Origin: Limosilactobacillus fermentum
Lineage (GTDB): Bacteria > Bacillota > Bacilli > Lactobacillales > Lactobacillaceae
Assembly: GCF_013394085.1 (NCBI RefSeq)
Contig: NZ_CP040910.1
Coordinates: 1,722,767 to 1,786,766 of the forward strand
Length of the DNA stretch: 64,000 bases
Reading direction: 5' to 3'
Shown here: in pieces, positions 15,937 to 25,086 of the stretch
How the letters are laid out: each line of letters starts with the position of its first letter
How positions within the stretch are numbered: position 1 is the first letter of the stretch
The notes under the pieces: generated by a model
Told to the model about the DNA's origin: nothing
Databases searched by the model: none
Seen by the model: the letters and a program-made list of their open reading frames with translations, nothing else
Made by a program: the position numbers and the translations under genes

Positions 15937-16608
15937 TTGAACATCCTGCTTGCGGAAGACGAAAAGCAACTATCGCGCGCCCTAGTGACGGCCATGCAGG
16001 CGAACGGCTACCACGTCGACCCGGCTTATAACGGTCAAGAAGCCGTCGACTTAGCCGGGCAACGGGCCTACGACGTGATCATCTTAGACATCATGATGCC
16101 CAAGTTAAACGGGATCGAGGCCCTAAAGCAGCTTCGCCAAACCGGTAACAAAACCTACGTGATCATGTTAACGGCGATGGCCGAAATTGACGATAAGGTG
16201 ACTGGCCTAGACGCCGGGGCCGATGACTATCTGACTAAACCCTTCTCCTTAAAGGAACTCCTAGCCCGCTTACGATCCCTGGAACGGCGCAGCGAGGATT
16301 ATCAAGAAGACGTCTTAAACTTCGCCGACATCACCTTGGATAACGACGAACAACGCTTGGAAAGCCACAACTCGATTTCCCTATCAGGCAAAGAAACCAA
16401 GCTCTTGGCCTACCTGATGAAAAACCCGGGCAAAGCCATTGAAAGTTCAATCCTACTTGACCAGGGGTGGGATAAAGACGACGAGGCCGACGAAACCGAC
16501 CTTTGGATCTACATCTCCTACCTGCGTCAAAAACTCCAGGCCGTCAACGCCCACGTGACGATCGTCGGTGAAAAGGGCGGTCCCTTTACCCTTAGCCAGC
16601 TAGCTTAG
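15937..16608 (+). CDS. OmpR/PhoB-family response regulator
   Basis: A 223-residue two-domain regulator. The receiver has the acidic pair in AEDEKQL, the phosphoacceptor aspartate in VIILDIMMPKLNG, the T/S in IMLTAMAE and the lysine in DYLTKPF. The C-terminal winged helix has SGKETKLLAYLMKNPGKAIESS and DLWIYISYLRQKL. Start is TTG at 15937 with AAGGAGG 8 nt upstream; ATG does not occur nearby in frame. It is followed after 12 bp by its partner histidine kinase, which is damaged. Confidence 0.9.
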   Translation: MNILLAEDEKQLSRALVTAMQANGYHVDPAYNGQEAVDLAGQRAYDVIILDIMMPKLNGIEALKQLRQTGNKTYVIMLTAMAEIDDKVTGLDAGADDYLTKPFSLKELLARLRSLERRSEDYQEDVLNFADITLDNDEQRLESHNSISLSGKETKLLAYLMKNPGKAIESSILLDQGWDKDDEADETDLWIYISYLRQKLQAVNAHVTIVGEKGGPFTLSQLA

Positions 16609-16620
16609 GGGGTGGCGACG

Positions 16621-17409
16621 ATGATTCAAAAATTCCGGCGCCGCTTCATCGCCATTTCTACTTGCGCCCTCTTCGTGGTCCTCTTAACCATCCTGGGGGG
16701 CATGCTGGGGGTCTCTTATTACAAGGCTTCCCAACAAGTCACCAACGTTTTAAATGTCCTCGCTAGCCACGACGGCCACGAATTAAAGACCCCGCTGGCG
16801 ATCATCGAAACCAACACCGAGTTATCCGAAATGATCAGCGGTGAAACCGAGTGGACGACCAGCAATAAGCAACAGGTGGCCCGGTTGACCCGGTTAATCA
16901 ACAACCTGATCTCCTTAGCCCGCTTCGATGAGCAACCGGAAATGACGATCGCCACTATCGACGCCTCGGCCGCCGTTCAACGGGCCGCCGACAGCTTCGA
17001 GGCGATGATCACCCACGAAGGGAAGGGCTTTTCCACCAACATCGCCCCAGGCGTTAAGGTCCGCGCCGACGAAAACTACTTCTACGAGCTGTGTAACATC
17101 TTGCTCGATAACGCCAATAAGTACTGCGACGACGGGGGGAAGGTTTCGGTCTTACTACGGGAAAACAAAACCACCCGTGCCGTTACCCTAGAGGTCGGCA
17201 ACACCTATGCGGAGGGCAAAGCGATTGATTACACCAAGTTCTTTAACCGTTTCTACCGCGATGACACCTCCCACAATTCTAAGAAGAGGGGCTACGGGAT
17301 TGGCCTGTCGATGGCCCAAACCCTGGTTCACGCCTTTAAGGGCAAGATTAGCGCCCGCTACAAGAACCAGACCCTCTACTTCACGATTCGCTTGAAGATG
17401 ACGAAGTAG
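16621..17409 (+). CDS. Sensor histidine kinase lacking sensor domain (internal deletion)
   Basis: A 262-residue HPK. After one membrane helix (about residues 9-34, FIAISTCALFVVLL...) the sequence jumps from TNVLNVLAS straight into HDGHELKTPLAIIETNTEL, so phospho-acceptor His53 sits only about 19 residues past the membrane. The usual extracellular loop, second helix, HAMP-like linker and first part of the dimerisation helix are absent. The catalytic domain is intact: NILLDNANKY (N box) and KRGYGIGLSMAQTLV (G box). Frame is preserved, so this looks like an in-frame deletion. It may be signal-blind. I chose ATG 16621, preceded by AGGGGGTGG; GTG 16612 is an alternative. Confidence 0.8.
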   Translation: MIQKFRRRFIAISTCALFVVLLTILGGMLGVSYYKASQQVTNVLNVLASHDGHELKTPLAIIETNTELSEMISGETEWTTSNKQQVARLTRLINNLISLARFDEQPEMTIATIDASAAVQRAADSFEAMITHEGKGFSTNIAPGVKVRADENYFYELCNILLDNANKYCDDGGKVSVLLRENKTTRAVTLEVGNTYAEGKAIDYTKFFNRFYRDDTSHNSKKRGYGIGLSMAQTLVHAFKGKISARYKNQTLYFTIRLKMTK

Positions 17410-17410
17410 A

Positions 17411-17530
17411 AGTGAGTGCTCACCAACCTCCTCGACGGGCCGTATGTAAGATCGGGGGAAAGTTGATGCGGCACGCATCGTTCTTCACCCGTACTTAGCC
17501 ACTAGGCCTGTGATTGGTGAGCACGTTATC
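17411..17530 (+). repeat. Intergenic hairpin repeat, full copy
   Basis: Begins one base after the histidine kinase TAG. The outer arm is the variant GCTCACCAACC / GATTGGTGAGC, changed on both sides relative to other copies. A terminator follows at 17549. Confidence 0.85.
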
Positions 17531-17548
17531 AGTACTGCAGCATAGAAA

Positions 17549-17592
17549 TAAAAGACCGACCGGCGTTTTTAAACGCTAGGCGGTCTTTATTT
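17549..17592. terminator. Bidirectional intrinsic terminator
   Basis: AAAGACCG.C / G.CGGTCTTT with an inner GCGT/ACGC stem, A and T rich flanks. It lies between the converging kinase and coaA genes. Confidence 0.8.
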
Positions 17593-17602
17593 TCACGTGG
17601 AA

Positions 17603-18526
17603 CTAATCCTCACGTAGGTACACCCGATCAATGTAGTGGTGCTCCGTTTTATGCAAAATCACGTCGGCCCGGGTCCGAGTCGGCAAGATGTAGTCGTTTA
17701 AGTTCGGTAAGTCGACGTCTTTCCAAACCTGCTTGGCCATTTTAAAGGCCTCCGCCCGGTCGCCCTGGGCGTACGGGTAATAGTAGTTGGTCGGGTCCTG
17801 AAAGGCGGTGTCTAACAACATCCCGAACCGCTCTAGGTACCACTTCTCCACTAGGCTGGCGTCGGCGTCGACGTAGATGGAAAAGTCGAAGAAGTCCGAC
17901 ACAAACAGGCGCTGGGTGGTCGGTAGTTGCAAGACGTTGATCCCCTCGACGATTAAGATATCGGGCTTGTAAATCGTTTGGGGATGGTCCTCCATCACGT
18001 CGTAAACCGAGTGTGAATAGGTCGGCGCCGTTACCTGATCCTCGCCGGCGTTGACGTCGTTCATAAAGGTCAGGAGCCGGTCCATGTCATAGGATTCCGG
18101 GAACCCCTTGCGCGCCATGATCCCGCGCCGTTTTAACTCGGCGTTGGGGTACAAAAAACCGTCGGTGGTGATCATTTCGATCCGCCGGTCTGGCATTAAG
18201 CGCTTGAGCAAGATCTGAAGCAGCCGGGCCGTGGTGCTCTTGCCAACCGCTACCGAACCGGCGATCCCGATGATGTACGGGATCCGGCGCGAGGACTTGC
18301 GCAAGAAGGTCATCTTTTGCAACTGCATTTGCTGGTAGTTTTGGTACTGGAGTTGGATCAGCTTAATCAACGGCAAGTAAATGTCTTGGACGTCGCGCAG
18401 TGAAATCTGGTCATTTAAGGACTTAATCTCGTCCAGGTTTTCCTGGGTCAAGAAGGTGATTTCGCTGGGAAAGAAGCTATGCCAGGTTTGGCGGTCAAAC
18501 TGATCGTAATTAATCCATTCGTCCAT
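17603..18526 (-). CDS. coaA: Type I pantothenate kinase
   Basis: Phosphorylates pantothenate, the first step of coenzyme A synthesis. 307 residues, the normal length. P-loop [19 protein letters not shown], then [14 protein letters not shown] and [14 protein letters not shown], typical of bacterial PanK-I, and the Tyr/Asp-rich SHSVYDV and [11 protein letters not shown] chose ATG 18526 because GGAG is 8 nt before it; the frame extends six codons further to another ATG. Confidence 0.95.
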   Translation of the reverse strand: MDEWINYDQFDRQTWHSFFPSEITFLTQENLDEIKSLNDQISLRDVQDIYLPLIKLIQLQYQNYQQMQLQKMTFLRKSSRRIPYIIGIAGSVAVGKSTTARLLQILLKRLMPDRRIEMITTDGFLYPNAELKRRGIMARKGFPESYDMDRLLTFMNDVNAGEDQVTAPTYSHSVYDVMEDHPQTIYKPDILIVEGINVLQLPTTQRLFVSDFFDFSIYVDADASLVEKWYLERFGMLLDTAFQDPTNYYYPYAQGDRAEAFKMAKQVWKDVDLPNLNDYILPTRTRADVILHKTEHHYIDRVYLRED

Positions 18527-18636
18527 TATCATTTCTCCGTTCATTTGGATAGCCCTTACATTTTAACACACTCAAGTAATTACGTGCATTCTTGGCCAAT
18601 TCCCGGTAGGATAGACTGCCAAAAGGGGGAATTGAT

Positions 18637-19188
18637 TTGTCACTAACATCCATCGCCGTTACCAAACGCCTAGCCGACTACCCGGCCATCCGGGCCCTGT
18701 ACCAACAGGCCTTCCCGCGCGCCGAACAGGTTCCCTGGTTCTGGTTGATGTTTAAGGCTAAGCGCTCCCGGGCCCACTTCACCGCCTATTACGATGGTGA
18801 GGACCTGGTTGGCTTCACCTACTTGATCGTCGGCCACAACGTTAACTACTTAATGTACTTAGCCGTCAACGACCGGATCCGCTCTAAGGGCTACGGTACC
18901 CAGATTCTGACCCACTTAAAGGCCACCTACCCGGCCCAAACCCTCGTGCTTGAAATTGAGCACCCTGACCCCAAGGCAACTAACGCCAAGCAACGGTTCG
19001 CCCGGCTACAGTTTTACCTTAAAAATCACTTTCACCAAACGCCACACCTGGCCGCTGACGGGCCGATGACCTACCAACTGCTGGCCACCGATCCTAAGGT
19101 CGACCCCGCCGTGATTTACTGCCACCACTTCCGCTGGTTTGCCTGGCCGCTGGGGTGGTTGTACCCGGCGCCAAAACAGATTAAATAA
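18637..19188 (+). CDS. GNAT family N-acetyltransferase
   Basis: A 183-residue acetyltransferase-fold protein. The acetyl-CoA binding region is DRIRSKGYGTQILTHLKAT, after the beta strand NYLMYLAVN; LVLEIEHPD follows. The substrate cannot be deduced. Start is TTG at 18637 with a GGGGG site 9 nt upstream. It is a single gene between coaA and ltaS and ends at a strong terminator shared with ltaS. Confidence 0.8.
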   Translation: MSLTSIAVTKRLADYPAIRALYQQAFPRAEQVPWFWLMFKAKRSRAHFTAYYDGEDLVGFTYLIVGHNVNYLMYLAVNDRIRSKGYGTQILTHLKATYPAQTLVLEIEHPDPKATNAKQRFARLQFYLKNHFHQTPHLAADGPMTYQLLATDPKVDPAVIYCHHFRWFAWPLGWLYPAPKQIK

Positions 19189-19205
19189 ATTAAGAAGTGG
19201 AGAAC

Positions 19206-19256
19206 AAAATCCCGCAGCAGATCAACCAAGCTTGGTTAATTTGCTGCGGGATTTTT
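19206..19256. terminator. Bidirectional intrinsic terminator
   Basis: AAAATCCCGCAGCA / TGCTGCGGGATTTTT outer stem with an inner AACCAAG/CTTGGTT stem, between a converging GNAT gene and ltaS. Confidence 0.9.
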
Positions 19257-19266
19257 CACTTGAGGT

Positions 19267-19284
19267 TGGGTTGGGTCGCACTTC
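19267..19284 (-). repeat. Intergenic hairpin repeat, short left-end fragment after ltaS
   Basis: GAAGTGCGACCCAACC on the minus strand begins directly after the ltaS TAA. Only the left end of the repeat survives. Confidence 0.55.
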
Positions 19285-21378
19285 TTATTTCGTCGGGAAC
19301 TTCAGGGTCTTGTTGGCGATTTCTGGTGCGTCGGTCGTGTAATCATCGAACAACGACTTCCAAGCGTTTTCCGCCAGCAGACTCGTCTTCTTCTTTTGTT
19401 GGACCTTCTTTAAGTTGGCCAAACTCTTTTGGGCGTTGTAAGTGTAACTAGACTTGTTAACCTTGGTGAAGCCCGGTAGCTTGTAGAAGCGTAGGAGGTC
19501 ACCGTTGATTACCTTGTCGGATAAGGCGAGGTCGGTCGTGACGTACTTTTGGATCTTGTCGATCTGCTTCTTTTGGCTCGCCGTCATCTTAGTGATCGGC
19601 TTACCAGTAGCGGTGTAGTAGTAGTCACCACCGTACTTGGTGTAGGTCTTAGATACCCAGTCGCCATCCCTAAACGGCACGATCTGGTTGCGCTTGGTGC
19701 TCAACAGGTCCTGGCCGAACTGGATGTACTTGTCCGACGAGATCCCGAGGAGGTCTTCAATCGTTGGCAAGACGTCGATTTCACCCCCGTAGGTGTGGTC
19801 GATGCCCCCCTTGAGTCCTTCCATGTTGATCATAAACGGCACCTTTTGGAACATGGCCAAGTCGTAGTTAGTAACTGACTTCTTGCCCAAGATCTTGGCG
19901 ATCGCCGCCTTGTGGTTGTCGGAAATCCCGTAGTGGTCCCCGTACAAGATCAGGACGGAATTCTTACGCAAGCCGGTCTTGTCTAAGTAATTGAGTAGCT
20001 CCCCGATCGATTGGTCGAGGTAGTGGGCGGTTTGAACGTACGGGTCAACCGTGTCGTCACCCGTCGACAGCTTCGGGAAGTCGGTGTCTTCGCTGTGGAT
20101 GATGTACGGGTAGTGGTTCGTCACCGTAATCAACTTAGCGTAGAACGGTTGCGGCAGCTGTTGTAAGTATTCGGCCGTGTACTTCAAGAACAGCTTATCC
20201 TTGGTCCCGTAACCGACGTCGGAATCCTTAACGGTCGGGAAGAAGTCCTTAGAGAAGAAGTATTGGTAGCCAAATGACTTGTAGGCGTTGTCCCGGTTCC
20301 AGAAGGATGGCACGTCCCCGTGGAAGGCGGCCGTCGAGTAGCCGAGCTTTTGTTCCAGCAGGGCCGGGGCCGCTTGGAAGGTGTTGGTGGTCCCGTCAAT
20401 CGTCATGGCCGAACCTTCTGGCAGACCAAAGAGCGAGTTTTCCAACATCATTTCGGCGTCGGACGTTTTCCCCTGACCTACTTCGTGGAAGAAGTTGTCA
20501 AAGGCCAACGTGTCGCTAGAGTGGTAGAGCTTGTTTAAGTTGGGCGTTACTTCTTGGCCGTCCACCTTATAATCGATTACCCACTGCTGAAGGCTTTCCA
20601 GGTGGATGATGAAGATGTTTTTACCCTTCGCCACCCCTTCGTATTGAATGTTTGGTGACGCGTAGTTGGACTTCAAGAACTTCTCGACCGGGGCGAGGTC
20701 CTTGGCACTGGCCTTGGCCTTGATCGCACTGGTTTGGGTGGCCTTGATCCCATCGTAAATCGTGTAGGCTTCCAGCCCCAAGTACTTAACGATGTAGTTA
20801 GAGTCAAAAGTTCGGGTCAGAAGCTGGCTCCGGTCGCTTTCGGCCATCCCGAGATTGGCGCCAAACAGGACAAAGCCCAACGCCGTAAAGGTCGCGGCGT
20901 AGCGAATTTTAAAGTAGCGCATATCGACGCGAACAAAGTGGAAGAGCAAGATGACGATTAAAATCACCACGTCCAAGTAGACACAAAAGTCGCTTGGTTT
21001 CATGATTTCGGCCAGACTCTTCCCCAGGTTATTGGAGGTCGACCCCGACCCCTTGATCACGTTCATCGTGATGAAGTCGGAAAATTCACGGTAATAGAGG
21101 ATGTTGGCAAACAGCCAGGTGGACAAAAGCAGGTCCACGATTACCATCACCCAATAGGATAACCGCCCGCGAAAGTATAACCCAATCCCCAAGAAGACGA
21201 TTGCGCTGGGGATCGTGTTAAAGGCGAGCAGGAATTGCTGCACCGCCCCGGTCGCTCCCAGAGTGAACTTTGTTTGGTACGCCCAGTAACTCTTGATCGC
21301 AAACAAGAGCACCGTTAAAAGAAAGAACCTGAGCTTGGTATTGAAGACCGCCCGGACCTTTCGCAGCGCTGTTTTCAT
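19285..21378 (-). CDS. ltaS: Lipoteichoic acid synthase family sulfatase-fold protein
   Basis: A 697-residue polytopic enzyme that polymerises glycerol phosphate from phosphatidylglycerol onto a glycolipid anchor. Five N-terminal membrane helices (FFLLTVLLFAIKSYWAY onward) are followed by an extracellular sulfatase-fold domain. Catalytic features: IFIIHLESLQ (metal-binding Glu), GQGKTSDAEMM (catalytic Thr), VTNHYPYI and LILYGDHYGISDNH. I chose ATG 21378, which follows GGAGG; upstream codons to 21546 are out of character. Paralogs with related roles exist in lactobacilli, so the exact substrate is inferred. Confidence 0.85.
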   Translation of the reverse strand: MKTALRKVRAVFNTKLRFFLLTVLLFAIKSYWAYQTKFTLGATGAVQQFLLAFNTIPSAIVFLGIGLYFRGRLSYWVMVIVDLLLSTWLFANILYYREFSDFITMNVIKGSGSTSNNLGKSLAEIMKPSDFCVYLDVVILIVILLFHFVRVDMRYFKIRYAATFTALGFVLFGANLGMAESDRSQLLTRTFDSNYIVKYLGLEAYTIYDGIKATQTSAIKAKASAKDLAPVEKFLKSNYASPNIQYEGVAKGKNIFIIHLESLQQWVIDYKVDGQEVTPNLNKLYHSSDTLAFDNFFHEVGQGKTSDAEMMLENSLFGLPEGSAMTIDGTTNTFQAAPALLEQKLGYSTAAFHGDVPSFWNRDNAYKSFGYQYFFSKDFFPTVKDSDVGYGTKDKLFLKYTAEYLQQLPQPFYAKLITVTNHYPYIIHSEDTDFPKLSTGDDTVDPYVQTAHYLDQSIGELLNYLDKTGLRKNSVLILYGDHYGISDNHKAAIAKILGKKSVTNYDLAMFQKVPFMINMEGLKGGIDHTYGGEIDVLPTIEDLLGISSDKYIQFGQDLLSTKRNQIVPFRDGDWVSKTYTKYGGDYYYTATGKPITKMTASQKKQIDKIQKYVTTDLALSDKVINGDLLRFYKLPGFTKVNKSSYTYNAQKSLANLKKVQQKKKTSLLAENAWKSLFDDYTTDAPEIANKTLKFPTK

Positions 21379-21611
21379 AATTTGTGTTCCTCCATCAAAA
21401 ATATCAACATTCTCTATCATACAAGAATTCCGGGCATTGGCAATTACTTGACCATTTTTTTCGTAAATGCTTAAGAATTTCCTATTTCCTGGGAAATATT
21501 TGAAAATAGAGCGGTGCCCCGCCGTTGATCCCGGGAAATTAACCATTTACCAAGCCGCTGGCCGGGTGTATGATCATTGGCGGACTTTATAAGAGAAAGA
21601 AGAATATATAC

Positions 21612-22517
21612 ATGCAAATTTCCCAATCCCGGGCCAACCTGATGCTGGTCCTCGTTGCCATTTTGTGGGGCTCCTCCTACGTCTTTGCTAAGCAAGTTGT
21701 CGACGCCGGCATGCAGTCGGGGCTGATCAACGGTTGCCGGGGCACCTTTTGCGTTGCCGCCGGTTACCTACTCTTCCACGCCAAGATCAACCAGATGAGC
21801 CGCCGCGACCTCAAGATCGGGCTGACCGCCGGGTTGATTAACTTTTCCGGCTACTACCTGCAAACGGCCGCCCTGCGCTACACCACCCCGGCCAAGAACG
21901 CTTTTTTGACGACCATGTACGTGGTGATCGCCCCCTTCATCCTCTGGTTATTTTGGCACCAGGCCCCGCGGCGCAAGGATTACTTCGCCATCATCCTAGC
22001 CGTGATCGGCATGGCGTTGCTGTCCGGAATCTCCCCTGCTAACTTCACCCTCCAGTTGGGCGACCTCTTGACCTTAATCTCAGCGATCTTTTGGGCCCTG
22101 CAATTAATCTACTTTGCCAAGTTTGCCTCCACGGTCTCCTCGCCCTGGATCGTGATCTTTTTGATCGGACTAGTGCAGGGGAGCCTCGGTTGGGTTTGCG
22201 CCCTCTTGTTTGAGCGGCCAAGCTTTGCCCACGTCCACTGGCTCCAGGCCCTGGTTCCGTTAGCCATCCTCGCCATCGTGGTTACCTTCTTAGCCCAGGG
22301 GATGCAAATCACCGCCCAGCACTTCACCACCCCCACGGCGGCCGGGATCATCCTAATGCTAGAATCACTCTTTGCCTCTTTGATGTCGGTGGCGCTAGGC
22401 TTTGACCGTCTCACCCCACAATTAGTCATCGGCGGGGTAATCCTAATTTTGGCCAACCTGCTCATGCAACTCGACTTGGCGAAGATGCCGTTTGTCAAAA
22501 GAATTTCATCGAATTAA
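21612..22517 (+). CDS. EamA/DMT family transporter
   Basis: A 301-residue membrane protein with ten predicted helices in two EamA repeats: LMLVLVAILWGSSYVFAKQ opens the first, LLTLISAIFWALQLIYFAKF the second. Likely a metabolite or drug exporter; the substrate is unknown. ATG 21612 has only a weak purine-rich site (AGAAAGAAG); an in-frame ATG at 21570 has none. Confidence 0.8.
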   Translation: MQISQSRANLMLVLVAILWGSSYVFAKQVVDAGMQSGLINGCRGTFCVAAGYLLFHAKINQMSRRDLKIGLTAGLINFSGYYLQTAALRYTTPAKNAFLTTMYVVIAPFILWLFWHQAPRRKDYFAIILAVIGMALLSGISPANFTLQLGDLLTLISAIFWALQLIYFAKFASTVSSPWIVIFLIGLVQGSLGWVCALLFERPSFAHVHWLQALVPLAILAIVVTFLAQGMQITAQHFTTPTAAGIILMLESLFASLMSVALGFDRLTPQLVIGGVILILANLLMQLDLAKMPFVKRISSN

Positions 22518-22557
22518 AAAGGACCAGGAGAAATGGAAATTTCCCCTGGCCCTTTTT
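22516..22557. terminator. Bidirectional intrinsic terminator
   Basis: AAAAAGG.CCAGG / CCTGG.CCTTTTT with inner GAAAT/ATTTC pairing, between the converging EamA and helD genes. Confidence 0.9.
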
Positions 22558-22567
22558 GTTGTTGGCT

Positions 22568-22616
22568 GTCATGCATAACTTACGGCCTGCTGGACAGGCT
22601 GGGTCGCACTCACTTC
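22568..22616 (-). repeat. Intergenic hairpin repeat fragment overlapping helD stop
   Basis: On the minus strand GAAGTGAGTGCGACCCAGCC starts inside the helD gene: its TGA is the gene's stop codon. GCAGGCCGTA follows, then the copy ends before the terminator. Confidence 0.7.
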
Positions 22617-24904
22617 GTTTGGTACAATTCCCCCGGAATCTGGCCAATCAGGTCCGTAACCGGGCCCACACTGGTCACGGTCAGGGCGTGCATCGCCCGT
22701 GAACAAATCGTGTAGACCAACTGGCGTTCCGCGTCGCCTTGGTACTTAGCCTGGTTGGCATCCCAAACGATCACGGCGTCAAACTCCAGTCCCTTGGCTA
22801 AGTAAGACGGTACCACGATCGTCCCCTGGGCCAGCCGTTGATTTTCGGTCTGAATCAGGGTGACCGCTTGCCCGGCCTCCTTTAGAAGGGCGGTGATCTT
22901 TTCGGCGTCGGTCAGCGTCTTGGTGATGATGGCGGTGGTGTCGTGATCGGCTTGGTACTTCGCTAAGGTTGCCACAACTTGGTTAACGGCGTCCTCTTCA
23001 CTTGGCGCCGTCAGCACCCGCGGCAGTTCCCCTTCCCGTTCAAAGGCCTCAATAGCTTCCCCGTCCTTTAGGATCGCCTTAGTAAAGTTGGTGATCTGCT
23101 TGGTCGACCGGTAGGAACGGGTCAGCTGAATGACCTTGGTCTTTTCCGGCTCAAACATCGTGCCCAACTGTTGCAAGAGGCTCCGGGCGTTGTTGTGGGT
23201 GAAAATGGCTTGGTTTAAGTCACCTAGCAGGGTGAAGCGGGCCTTGGGGAAGCAGAACTTGAGGTAGGCCAGCTGGAAGGCGTCGTAATCTTGGACCTCG
23301 TCGACAAAGACGAAGCGGATCTCGCGTTGGCCCCGCTTACCGGTCAAGAGATCGTATAAGTACAGGTAGACGCTGATTCCGTTGGCGCTCATCCGCTTTT
23401 CCTTGAGGGCCGCTAACTGGTCGTCAACGTAGCCCGCCCATTCGTCTTCGGTCAGGCCAAAGTCGGCTAACTTCACTAGCTTCGGAGTCACCCGGAGTAG
23501 GTGGATGTATTGGGCGTTGATGTTCATCCAGCGGTTATGGTCGATCGCCTTTTTAATCGGCTTGAAGGCCTCCATTACGATCCGGCGGGCCAGGTATTTG
23601 TTTTCGGCCTCTTCGTCCTTAAACTCGCCACCGTACTCGTGGTAAATGACGTCGAGCTCTTCCTTGCTTAGGGTCTGGATCCGTTCTTCGACCCACTTGG
23701 AGCGCATCTCACCAGCAATGCGCCGGTTGAGCATCTTAAGCAGCTCCTGCTTGGTAGCGTCCAGCCGGTTCCCCAGGTTGTAGTTTTGGTTAAAGGAGTA
23801 GTAGAGCTCGGCGATCTTGTCCTTGCTAAAGAAGGCCTTCTTGTTAAACATCAGGTTCTTAAAGCGCAGGTGGCCATCGCGGCCTAACCGCTTGGCGTAG
23901 CGAGTAACGGCGTTAAAGTAGGTCAGGCTGGTTAACAGTTGGCTGGCCCGGGCGTTGACCCCCTCCTGGTCGGCGTCGAAGCGTTCCTGGATTGAGGCGA
24001 CTTGTAAGCGCGGCACCCGACGGTTAACGTACTGGTAGTAGGTCAGCTGCACCATGTTGTGTTCCCCCAGTTCCGGGAGCACCTGGTCGATGTAGTCGTT
24101 AAAGAGCTGGTTGGGGCTAAACAAGATAACCTGCGAGGAATTGAGGTTACCCCGGTAGCGGTACAAGAGCCAAGCGACCCGCTGCAAGACGGCCGCCGTC
24201 TTCCCACTCCCAGCCGCCCCCTGCACGAATAACAGGTCGGCGTCGGTGTTACGAATGATCCGGTTTTGGGTCCGCTGGATGGTGGTGACGATGCTCTTCA
24301 TCTTGGTCGACGAGTGGTTGTTTAAGGCCGCCAAGAGCATTTGGTCGGTCACCGTTTCGGCCGTATCGTAGAGGGTCACGATTACGCCGTCTTCAATTTG
24401 GAACTGGCGCTTTAACTTCACATTGACGGTCTGTTGGCCATCGGGGGTGTCGTAGGAAACCTCGCCCAGTTCGCCCTCGTAATAAATTGAAGAGATCGGC
24501 GCCCGCCAGTCGTACACCAAAAAGTGGTCCGGCGAGTCGGCAAAGGAGGCCAGGCCGATGTAAATCGTTTCCGGGGTCTGGCCAGCTTCTTCGGTGAAAT
24601 CAATCCGGGCAAAGTAGGGCTTGGCCTCGAGGCGCCGGAAGGTCCCTAGGCGGTCGGCGGCGTGTTGCCAGGAGTTTTCCCGCTCATCGAGGAGCTGCTG
24701 TTGGGCGCGCACCGACATCGCCGTGTCCATCATCCCCGAGTAGGTGGTGGTGTTCATGCGGATCTCGTTGAAGTCCCCGCTAATCGTATCGATGTCTTTT
24801 TTAGCGGACTGGATCTTTTGGCTTGCCTCTTGTTCGGCGGCCTTAATCCGGTCAATCACCTGGTCCAAGTGGGCCTGTTCACGTGCTTGGGTTGCGTCAG
24901 TCAA
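22610..24904 (-). CDS. helD: HelD-like superfamily 1 DNA/RNA polymerase-associated helicase
   Basis: A 764-residue UvrD-like ATPase. The long N-terminal arm (about residues 1-190) is coiled and includes YFARIDF and FLVYDWRAPISSIYY, as in HelD proteins that enter RNA polymerase and release it from DNA. The Walker A is VQGAAGSGKTAAVLQRVAWLLY, Walker B FVFVDEVQDYDAFQ, then LLGDLNQAIF and LTRSYRST. Role: recycling of stalled RNA polymerase (known for the family). The gene's last codons AAG TGA coincide with the left end of an intergenic repeat. Confidence 0.85.
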   Translation of the reverse strand: MTDATQAREQAHLDQVIDRIKAAEQEASQKIQSAKKDIDTISGDFNEIRMNTTTYSGMMDTAMSVRAQQQLLDERENSWQHAADRLGTFRRLEAKPYFARIDFTEEAGQTPETIYIGLASFADSPDHFLVYDWRAPISSIYYEGELGEVSYDTPDGQQTVNVKLKRQFQIEDGVIVTLYDTAETVTDQMLLAALNNHSSTKMKSIVTTIQRTQNRIIRNTDADLLFVQGAAGSGKTAAVLQRVAWLLYRYRGNLNSSQVILFSPNQLFNDYIDQVLPELGEHNMVQLTYYQYVNRRVPRLQVASIQERFDADQEGVNARASQLLTSLTYFNAVTRYAKRLGRDGHLRFKNLMFNKKAFFSKDKIAELYYSFNQNYNLGNRLDATKQELLKMLNRRIAGEMRSKWVEERIQTLSKEELDVIYHEYGGEFKDEEAENKYLARRIVMEAFKPIKKAIDHNRWMNINAQYIHLLRVTPKLVKLADFGLTEDEWAGYVDDQLAALKEKRMSANGISVYLYLYDLLTGKRGQREIRFVFVDEVQDYDAFQLAYLKFCFPKARFTLLGDLNQAIFTHNNARSLLQQLGTMFEPEKTKVIQLTRSYRSTKQITNFTKAILKDGEAIEAFEREGELPRVLTAPSEEDAVNQVVATLAKYQADHDTTAIITKTLTDAEKITALLKEAGQAVTLIQTENQRLAQGTIVVPSYLAKGLEFDAVIVWDANQAKYQGDAERQLVYTICSRAMHALTVTSVGPVTDLIGQIPGELYQTK

Positions 24905-25086
24905 ATCGATCGCTCCTTTTTGCGTAAAATCAATCTAATTATTATAGCACGATCAGCAATCCCTTTCCGCTCCAACGCTCTTCAATTTTGGTAAAGCTTT
25001 TGGTATTAATGATTAAATTATTCGCCCTAACCATCATTTCCCCCTAAAATAAGGGTATTAGAACTTTAGAAAGGAAGCCTTCCCTC

